NCBI GenBank assembly: GCA_003155565.1
Contig: PMDM01000220.1
Span: forward strand, 1 to 5,152
DNA: 5,152 bases
Reading direction: 5' to 3'
Source: Methylococcaceae bacterium
GTDB lineage: Bacteria > Pseudomonadota > Gammaproteobacteria > Methylococcales > Methylomonadaceae
The position numbers and the translations under genes are program-made. The notes below the pieces were generated by a model. It saw only the letters and a list, made by a program, of their open reading frames with translations, was not told where the DNA came from and ran no database searches. Below are positions 1-5,152 of this stretch, one piece after another (position 1 is the stretch's first letter; each line of letters opens with the position of its first letter).

Positions 1-301
1 AAAAACGGGCCACATGGGCACAAGGAACACCCGCTTCCACATAAACCGAGCCATCTTCGGCAAGTTTCATTTCTTTCAAGCGTCCCTTGGTATTAATAAC
101 CGTGCCGCGTATGCCGCCATCCCTGACTAATAAATTACTGCCCAATCCCATCCAAAACACTGGCTCGGAAGCTGGCAAAGCCTTTATAAACTCACACAGA
201 TCCTGCCGGTCAAGCGGAATATACAACTTGTCGGCAGGACCGCCTACACGCCAACTTGTATATTTAGCCAGTTTTTCATTGTGTAATAATCTACCTTTCA
301 T
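1..301 (-). CDS. murB: UDP-N-acetylenolpyruvoylglucosamine reductase MurB, N-terminal part (3' end cut by window edge)
   Basis: MurB is the cytoplasmic FAD enzyme that uses NADPH to reduce UDP-GlcNAc-enolpyruvate to UDP-MurNAc, the second committed step of peptidoglycan precursor synthesis. One hundred complete codons are present, about a third of a normal MurB. They form most of the N-terminal FAD-binding region. Residues 14-24 read [11 protein letters not shown], the family signature around the flavin. Residues 52-69 carry [18 protein letters not shown], the glycine-rich FAD pyrophosphate-binding segment. [12 protein letters not shown] follows at 89-100. The ATG at 301-299 shares an ATGA overlap with the murC stop, and its upstream Shine-Dalgarno match is poor (a short GAG at 308-306), so initiation probably depends on ribosomes finishing murC. 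The substrate-binding and catalytic C-terminal parts lie outside the window, so intactness and MurB subtype cannot be judged. Identity is secure from the two motifs and the operon position. Confidence 0.96.
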   Translation of the reverse strand, partial: MKGRLLHNEKLAKYTSWRVGGPADKLYIPLDRQDLCEFIKALPASEPVFWMGLGSNLLVRDGGIRGTVINTKGRLKEMKLAEDGSVYVEAGVPCAHVARF

Positions 302-1764
302 ACAGCTCGGGTCTGCGGTTGCAAAACCCGACACTCCAGTGCTTCAGTTAGCAATTCGGGTAACTGGGTAGCAAAGTATCCAACATTGCCAGCTCCCATA
401 GTCAGAATCACATCATCCGGCCTTACTATGCCCGCCAATATTTTCGGTAACTCTTGCCACACATCAACAAATACCGGGTCAACTTGACCACGCATACGAA
501 TTGCCCGGCTTAATGCCCTGCCGTCTGCGCCTGTAATTGCCGCTTCTCCTGCCGAATAAACATCCATTAGAATAAGCACATCAACAGTCGACAAAACCTG
601 TACGAAATCTTCAAACAAATCGCGAGTACGCGTATATCTGTGCGGCTGAAAAATAATGACTGAACGCCTGTCCGGCCACGCTTGACGCAAGGCCTCAAGT
701 GTTGCCGCAAGCTCACGGGGATGATGTCCATAATCATCAACGAAGGTCAGTTTACCGTTATTAAAAGCCAGATCGCCATTGACCTGAAACCTTCTGCCCA
801 CACCCTTGAATGCAGCTAAACTTTTTATGATTGCATCATCACCGACCTCCAGCTTTGTTGCCACAGTAATAGCGGCAAGCGCATTGAGCATGTTATGCCA
901 GCCGGGCATATTCAAAGTGATTTGCAGATTTTTTGGCTTGCCCTTTCGAACCACATCAAATGAGGTGTGCATTCCATCTTGCCTTACATTTTCAGCGCGA
1001 ACATCCGCATCTTGATGGACACCGTAAGTTGTTACCGGTTTGGATATTTCCGGCAATACTTCCCTAACACCCTCATCATCAATACACATGACGGCCAGTC
1101 CATAAAATGGCAAATGATGGAGAAACTCTATAAATGTATCTTTTAATCGTTGATAATTATTCTGGTACGTCGCCATGTGGTCTTGGTCAATGTTGGTGAC
1201 TATCGCCATCATCGGTTGCAAATACAGGAAAGAAGCATCGCTCTCGTCAGCTTCGGCGACCAGATAATTCCCCAAACCCAGCTTGGCATTAACCCCCGCA
1301 CTATTCAAGCGACCGCCGATCACGTAGGTAGGATCCAGTCCACCTTCGGCTAACATGGAAACTGTTAAGCTGGTAGTAGTCGTCTTACCATGCGTTCCAG
1401 CAACAGCAATACCAAACCTGAAACGCATCAATTCCGCCAGCATTTCAGCACGAGGGATGACAGGTATCCTGTTCAAATAAGCTTCATCGACTTCATCATT
1501 TGTGCGGTCTATAGCACTAGAAACTACCACCACATCGGCCTGTTTAATGTTTTCCCGTTTATGGCCTATCGCCACCTTCACACCCAGTTCAACGAGTCGT
1601 TGGGTAACCGCACTTTCTTTGATATCCGATCCCGATACGGTGTAACCCAAGTTAAATAAAACCTCGGCTATGCCACACATACCTGTACCGCCGATACCGA
1701 CAAAATGTATCCATTTGATATTTCCAAATACACGATTTGGTTCAAGTAAGGTAGAAGCAATCAT
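298..1764 (-). CDS. murC: UDP-N-acetylmuramate--L-alanine ligase MurC
   Basis: MurC is the cytoplasmic ATP-dependent ligase that joins L-alanine to UDP-MurNAc, starting the stem peptide. The 488-residue product is a normal length for the family and has all three Mur ligase domains. The N-terminal Rossmann-like UDP-binding domain shows [15 protein letters not shown] at 20-34. The central ATPase domain has the P-loop GTHGKTTT at 123-130, EADESD at 171-176 and [10 protein letters not shown] at 191-200. The C-terminal domain has VDDYGHHP at 342-349, [11 protein letters not shown] at 373-383, the MurC-typical DVYSAGE at 401-407 and GAGN at 457-460. The ATG at 1764-1762 overlaps the murG stop as ATGA and is preceded by a GAGG Shine-Dalgarno element seven bases upstream, so this start is well supported. 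The stop overlaps the murB start in the same way. The PGxHN motif (287-291) has Trp at the variable position, where E. coli has Arg. No key residue appears missing. Confidence 0.98.
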   Translation of the reverse strand: MIASTLLEPNRVFGNIKWIHFVGIGGTGMCGIAEVLFNLGYTVSGSDIKESAVTQRLVELGVKVAIGHKRENIKQADVVVVSSAIDRTNDEVDEAYLNRIPVIPRAEMLAELMRFRFGIAVAGTHGKTTTTSLTVSMLAEGGLDPTYVIGGRLNSAGVNAKLGLGNYLVAEADESDASFLYLQPMMAIVTNIDQDHMATYQNNYQRLKDTFIEFLHHLPFYGLAVMCIDDEGVREVLPEISKPVTTYGVHQDADVRAENVRQDGMHTSFDVVRKGKPKNLQITLNMPGWHNMLNALAAITVATKLEVGDDAIIKSLAAFKGVGRRFQVNGDLAFNNGKLTFVDDYGHHPRELAATLEALRQAWPDRRSVIIFQPHRYTRTRDLFEDFVQVLSTVDVLILMDVYSAGEAAITGADGRALSRAIRMRGQVDPVFVDVWQELPKILAGIVRPDDVILTMGAGNVGYFATQLPELLTEALECRVLQPQTRAV

Positions 1765-2819
1765 TTGTTGGCCTCACTGATACAAAACTCTGCCACGACC
1801 TGTGTAGCATCCATCCGCGCACATTTTTTTGCTGCATTAGCCATGCTTTCAAGTTGCTGTTGAGCCTTTGTTATTAGCTCAATCAAGGTAGTAGCCGCAT
1901 TCAACTCTTTTTGGGGTAATATCAATCCAGCACCTGCGTCGGATAAATAACGTGCATTAGCCATTTGGTGATCGTCAATCGCATTGGGCAACGGAATTAA
2001 AATGGCTGGTAAACCCATTGCTGCCACTTCGCTCACCGTCATCGCACCCGCACGGCAGATAATGATGTCCGCCCATTGATAGGCCGATACCATATCTTGT
2101 ATGAACGCAGTCGCTTCAGCCTTCACGCCTAGTTCTTGATAACGTTTGGTTACTTGCTCTTGCATGGCGACACCCGTTTGATGTTTTATCTCTAGCTCTT
2201 TCAATTTTGCCAATGCATCAGGAACAACTTCATTTAAAACTTGGGCGCCCTGACTACCGCCGATGATTAATAACCGTAAATTCCGCCCATGAATCGTACC
2301 TTTTTTGTTCGGTAAATTTTGAAATTGTTTCCTTAGCGGATTGCCCGTACATTTAGCATTGACTTCTTTTTTAAAACTATTCGGAAATGCTTCTAGCACT
2401 TGATTAGCGATCTTTGCCAACAACTTGTTGGTTGTGCCAGGGATACGGTTCTGCTCGTGGATAACCAGAGGAATTCTTAACAACTTCGCCATCAATCCGC
2501 CGGGCCCTGCAACAAATCCGCCCATGCCCAACACCACATCCGGTTTGCGCCGACGTAGTATTGCGAACGCTTGTCCGCAAGCTGCTATCAATTTGAAACC
2601 TGATGCTAACTTCGATAGCACACCTTTCCCTCGTACCCCCGCAACAGATAGCCAATCTATTTCAATGCCATGCTCAGGAACGACTTTACTTTCCAGACCT
2701 TTATGCGTACCCAACCAACTGACTTGCCAACCGTTTTCGATAAGCCACTGGGCAACAGCCAGCGCAGGGAACACATGGCCACCTGTCCCACCTGCCATAA
2801 TGATTATGCGCTTGCCCAT
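1761..2819 (-). CDS. murG: UDP-GlcNAc:lipid I N-acetylglucosaminyltransferase MurG
   Basis: MurG is a GT-B fold, GT28-family glycosyltransferase on the cytoplasmic face of the inner membrane. It transfers GlcNAc from UDP-GlcNAc to lipid I, making lipid II. The 352-residue product is full length. The N-terminal acceptor domain has the glycine loop [16 protein letters not shown] at 8-23, [11 protein letters not shown] at 98-108 and [18 protein letters not shown] at 121-138. The C-terminal donor domain has [16 protein letters not shown] at 185-200 and [19 protein letters not shown] at 254-272. The sugar-nucleotide contact loop follows as [14 protein letters not shown] at 276-289; the IDDHQ form resembles pseudomonad MurG more than the E. 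coli KDRQQ form. The ATG at 2819-2817 lies inside the last codons of ftsW (16-nt overlap) and has AAGG five bases upstream. The gene ends in an ATGA overlap with murC. A run of seven A (mRNA sense) sits about 20 codons before the stop. Identity is secure. Confidence 0.98.
   Translation of the reverse strand: MGKRIIIMAGGTGGHVFPALAVAQWLIENGWQVSWLGTHKGLESKVVPEHGIEIDWLSVAGVRGKGVLSKLASGFKLIAACGQAFAILRRRKPDVVLGMGGFVAGPGGLMAKLLRIPLVIHEQNRIPGTTNKLLAKIANQVLEAFPNSFKKEVNAKCTGNPLRKQFQNLPNKKGTIHGRNLRLLIIGGSQGAQVLNEVVPDALAKLKELEIKHQTGVAMQEQVTKRYQELGVKAEATAFIQDMVSAYQWADIIICRAGAMTVSEVAAMGLPAILIPLPNAIDDHQMANARYLSDAGAGLILPQKELNAATTLIELITKAQQQLESMANAAKKCARMDATQVVAEFCISEANK
1772..1775 (-). promoter_or_regulatory. 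Ribosome binding site of murC
   Basis: On the minus strand GAGG (within GTGAGG) lies seven bases before the murC ATG at 1764-1762. It sits inside the final codons of murG. Spacing and match to the 16S anti-Shine-Dalgarno sequence are good, which fixes this ATG as the start and suggests murC can recruit ribosomes itself as well as through the ATGA overlap with murG. Confidence 0.7.
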
Positions 2820-3979
2820 TTTGACCTTGCTTGTGGTGTTTGTACGTTAAGTGCCGCTGTTTCGCTATGTACTCTGAATAACAACGCAAAGGCGCAGCAC
2901 ATAACCATCATGCTGCTACCGCCATAGCTCATTAGCGGCAAAGTCAAGCCTTTGGTAGGCAAAATGCCCATATTGACACCCATATTTACGAACGATTGAA
3001 AGCCCAGCCAGATACCCAATCCATAAGCTATATAAGCGGAGAACTGTTGTCCTGCCTGTTCTGCTGCAACAGCTACGGTAAAAGCACGCCAGATTAGTAA
3101 GGCGTACAAGGCAATCACGGTAATCACACCGAGCAAGCCCAATTCTTCACCGATGACCGAAAACAAAAAATCAGTGTGCGCTTCTGGCAAATAAAATAAT
3201 TTCTGGATGCCGCTGCCTAGACCTACCCCAAGCACTTCACCACGACCAAAAGAAATAAGCGCTTGCGAAAGCTGATAACCTGACTTTAGGTAATCATCGA
3301 AAGGATTAAGAAAACTAAGCACCCTAGCCATTCGATAAGGTGCAACAATAACCAGGGATGTTGCCAGCGCGACCACTAACGCCAGCAAAATGATGAACTG
3401 CTTTAATCTTGCCCCACCCAAAAACATCACACCCATAGCGATCATAAGAATCACGACGGCTGAACCAAAATCTGGCTCCAGCAATAACAGTACGCAAGCG
3501 ACAGAAAACAACAATAACGGTTTGATAATGCCGTACGCCGAGCCTTGTAAATTATCCCGATGTCGGGTGACATAACCCGCCATATAGATCACCGAAAAAA
3601 ACTTCACCACTTCGGATACTTGTATCCGTATTCCACCTAGTGATAACCAGCGAATACTGCCATTGACCTTTACGCCCAAGCCTGGAATCAATACGATAAC
3701 CAGCAAAAACAAACCGCCGATGAACAAGCCCGAACCAATTTTTTCCCAGCTTTCCATTGGAACTCTGGCAATACCTAGAGCCAAAGTAAGCCCCAAGAAA
3801 ATATGGGCCAACTGCCTGACAGGGTAATAGAGGCTGTCTTGTTTCTGCTCCACACCTAAGTGCAAAGAAGACGATGCCACCATGACATAGCCTATAAACA
3901 GCAAGCTAACAGTCACGGCAACCAATACTGGGTCGAAGTGAAACCGTTGCGCTTTTAATGTAACAGTTCGCCCGTTCAT
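2804..3979 (-). CDS. ftsW: Septal peptidoglycan glycosyltransferase FtsW (SEDS family)
   Basis: FtsW is the SEDS-family membrane enzyme that polymerises lipid II into glycan strands at the division site, working with the class B PBP FtsI and activated through FtsQLB/FtsN. The 391-residue product is strongly hydrophobic, with about ten membrane segments, near residues 17-36, 54-72, 82-101, 119-137, 152-188 (two), 193-213, 271-296, 313-334 and 343-369. SEDS motifs include VNGSIRWL at 105-112, QVSEVVK at 120-126, LEPDFGS at 167-173 and the periplasmic catalytic loop YLPEAHTDFLFSVIGEELG at 263-281. Asp270 of that loop matches the essential Asp of RodA/FtsW. ILPTKGLTLPLMSYGGSS at 339-356 is characteristic. 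FtsW is chosen over RodA because of the murD/murG neighbours and the PTKGLTLPLMSYGGSS form. The ATG at 3979-3977 overlaps the murD stop (ATGA) with only a weak GGCGGG three bases upstream, so coupling is likely. The last five codons and the stop overlap murG. Confidence 0.97.
   Translation of the reverse strand: MNGRTVTLKAQRFHFDPVLVAVTVSLLFIGYVMVASSSLHLGVEQKQDSLYYPVRQLAHIFLGLTLALGIARVPMESWEKIGSGLFIGGLFLLVIVLIPGLGVKVNGSIRWLSLGGIRIQVSEVVKFFSVIYMAGYVTRHRDNLQGSAYGIIKPLLLFSVACVLLLLEPDFGSAVVILMIAMGVMFLGGARLKQFIILLALVVALATSLVIVAPYRMARVLSFLNPFDDYLKSGYQLSQALISFGRGEVLGVGLGSGIQKLFYLPEAHTDFLFSVIGEELGLLGVITVIALYALLIWRAFTVAVAAEQAGQQFSAYIAYGLGIWLGFQSFVNMGVNMGILPTKGLTLPLMSYGGSSMMVMCCAFALLFRVHSETAALNVQTPQARSKWASA
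2825..2828 (-). promoter_or_regulatory. Ribosome binding site of murG
   Basis: On the minus strand AAGG (within CAAGGT) lies five bases before the murG ATG at 2819-2817, inside the 3' end of ftsW. It supports the start that begins [11 protein letters not shown], the normal distance ahead of the MurG glycine loop, and therefore the 16-nt overlap of the two reading frames. Confidence 0.65.
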
Positions 3980-5152
3980 AAACCCGCCATTGCTGCTGGA
4001 AATTCCACAGGAGCGTCGTGGTCAAGTAGCCCTAATACGGCCTCGGTAAATTTATCACCACGATCCTGATAATTTTTATATTGATCGAGACTGGCACAGG
4101 CTGGCGATAGCAACACGCTCTCTCCGGCGGTTGCTATGTTTGCAGCAATGTTGACTGCTTGCTGCATGGTTGCTGCTTTGTATACAGGTACACAAGCATT
4201 GAGAGCTTGCTCTATTAATCCGGCATCTTTACCCATTAGCACGACGCTTTTGGCTTTTGCCCTGACGACCGGCACGAGTTCATTCATATCAGCGCCTTTC
4301 GCATCTCCGCCAGCAATTAGGATGACTTTCTGTTCATAACCTTGTAATGCCGCGACACACGCGCCGATATTGGTTGCTTTGGAATCATTCACCCACACAA
4401 CACCGCGAATTTCGGCTACCCGCTGCATCCTGTGTGCCAGCCCTTTAAATGATTTAAGGGCTTTGCACATGGCTTGTCCATCTAATCCGACAGCCATACC
4501 TAATGCCAATGCAGCCAGTGCATTAGCAGCATTGTGCCTACCTTCAAGCGGCAGTTCAGACAAGGGCAGCAAAGGCTTTTCACCGTACATTAAATACTCG
4601 TTATCTTGATCTTTGCCGATCCAGAAATCGGCTTTTTTATTGATAGAAAAAGTAAAAGTCCGTCTGCCCCCTTCTTGCATAGCCGCTACGATTGGATCAT
4701 CGGCATTGATTACCATGACTCCATCACCTGCGAAAATTCGTTGCTTTTGTGCAGCGTAGTCTGAAATATCTGCGTGCCTGTCTAAGTGATCGGCGGTAAT
4801 ATTCAATACTGTCGCGGCGGTTGCATTTAACACCTTAGTTCTTTCTAATTGAAAACTGGAAAGCTCCAACACGTATAATTCTGCTGCTTGTTCCACTAAC
4901 TCCAATGCGGGAACGCCCAGATTCCCGCCCACACCTGCTTTTATTCCTGCTGCATTGGCCATTTCACCCAGCATCGTTGTTACGGTGCTCTTGCCATTGG
5001 AGCCAGTAATGACAACAATCGGCGCAGCTACGGAACAAGCAAACAAGTCGATATCGCCGATAACTTGTGTACCATTACGGACGGCTTCCGCTATGGCTGT
5101 TTCATCCAATGCGATACCGGGGCTGACTACCAAGTGGGTCGCGTTACTGAAT
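3976..5152 (-). CDS. murD: UDP-N-acetylmuramoylalanine--D-glutamate ligase MurD (5' end cut by window edge)
   Basis: MurD is the cytoplasmic ATP-dependent ligase that adds D-glutamate to UDP-MurNAc-L-Ala. The frame is open to the window edge; 391 codons are visible and roughly 60 N-terminal residues are missing compared with E. coli MurD (438 aa). Counting from the first complete codon (5151-5149), SPGI is at 10-13, the end of the UDP-binding domain. The P-loop TGSNGKST is at 49-56, ELSSFQLE at 96-103 and NITADHLDRH at 117-126. Lys136, in AAQKQRIF, aligns with the carbamylated Lys of E. coli MurD. GRHNAANALAA is at 204-214, NDSKATN at 255-261 and the C-terminal SPACASLDQYKNYQDRG at 349-365. 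A TTG at 5133-5131 is the first start-like codon in the window, but it lies inside the conserved coding sequence and is not the real start. The C-terminus runs about 15 residues past the end of E. coli MurD. The stop overlaps the ftsW start as ATGA. Confidence 0.98.
   Translation of the reverse strand, partial: FSNATHLVVSPGIALDETAIAEAVRNGTQVIGDIDLFACSVAAPIVVITGSNGKSTVTTMLGEMANAAGIKAGVGGNLGVPALELVEQAAELYVLELSSFQLERTKVLNATAATVLNITADHLDRHADISDYAAQKQRIFAGDGVMVINADDPIVAAMQEGGRRTFTFSINKKADFWIGKDQDNEYLMYGEKPLLPLSELPLEGRHNAANALAALALGMAVGLDGQAMCKALKSFKGLAHRMQRVAEIRGVVWVNDSKATNIGACVAALQGYEQKVILIAGGDAKGADMNELVPVVRAKAKSVVLMGKDAGLIEQALNACVPVYKAATMQQAVNIAANIATAGESVLLSPACASLDQYKNYQDRGDKFTEAVLGLLDHDAPVEFPAAMAGL

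Noticed and set aside
1824..1830. Seven-A run in murG mRNA, in the register of an A AAA AAA -1 frameshift heptamer, possibly giving a MurG-MurC fusion
   Set aside because: The -1 frame meets a TGA at 1776-1774, before the murC ATG, so no fusion would form. The zero-frame protein is a normal MurG, and I saw no obvious stimulatory structure. Most likely two Lys codons after an Ala.
2425..2850. Plus-strand open frame of 141 codons
   Set aside because: It lies antisense to murG and the end of ftsW, both unambiguous conserved genes. Its translation is proline- and threonine-rich with no family motif, typical of a shadow frame.
3595..3601. Seven-T run (mRNA sense) within ftsW
   Set aside because: It encodes two Phe within a membrane segment (VVKFFSVIY) and the frame is intact on both sides; no phase-variation or frameshift evidence.
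4439..4462. Imperfect inverted repeat (arms of about 9 with one bulged base, around a 5-nt loop) inside murD
   Set aside because: There is no T tract after it in the direction of transcription. It lies in conserved MurD coding sequence (ALKSFKGLAHR), so it is probably a by-product of codons rather than a terminator or regulatory hairpin.
1832..4963. Recurring short string around TGCATTAGCCAT (near 1832, 1951 and, with one change, 4949)
   Set aside because: Each copy encodes the common tripeptide context Met-Ala-Asn-Ala in murG or murD in the same orientation. Spacing is irregular and flanks are unrelated, so this is coding coincidence rather than a repeat family.
5131..5133. TTG that could be read as the start of a shorter murD
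   Set aside because: The same frame continues to the window edge without a stop, and this codon lies just before the conserved SPGI of MurD. Roughly 60 N-terminal family residues would be missing, so the gene is simply cut by the window.

Overview
The window is a compact stretch of a bacterial division and cell wall (dcw) gene cluster. It is read entirely from the minus strand and has no intergenic space. In transcription order, from high to low coordinates, it holds murD (5' end cut by the window edge), ftsW, murG, murC and murB (3' end cut by the other edge). All five were identified from conserved family motifs in their translations. Base composition is a little under 50% GC by eye and even throughout, with no sign of insertion, transfer or decay.

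The genes cover the middle and later cytoplasmic steps of peptidoglycan precursor synthesis plus the septal polymerase. MurB reduces UDP-GlcNAc-enolpyruvate to UDP-MurNAc. MurC adds L-Ala and MurD adds D-Glu. MurG converts lipid I to lipid II at the inner membrane, and FtsW polymerises lipid II at the division septum. Three of the four junctions are ATGA overlaps (298-301, 1761-1764, 3976-3979). The ftsW/murG junction is a 16-nt overlap (2804-2819). This packing implies one polycistronic mRNA with translational coupling. No promoter or terminator is visible, so both should lie outside the window.

Protein character points to a Gram-negative proteobacterium, most likely a gammaproteobacterium. 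MurG has the IDDHQ-type donor-site loop I associate with pseudomonad-like MurG, and FtsW and MurD are close to the E. coli versions. The order murD-ftsW-murG-murC-murB, with murB inside the cluster, is not that of E. coli, where murB lies elsewhere. It fits many beta- and some gammaproteobacteria; a methanotroph-like (Methylococcales) source is possible, but this is a weak inference.

I found no RNA gene, mobile element, CRISPR array, long repeat or unexplained gene-free stretch. Plus-strand open frames here are antisense shadows of the conserved genes. This is an ordinary core region, and I see no evidence for a previously undescribed system; the findings below are small-scale observations with low scores.
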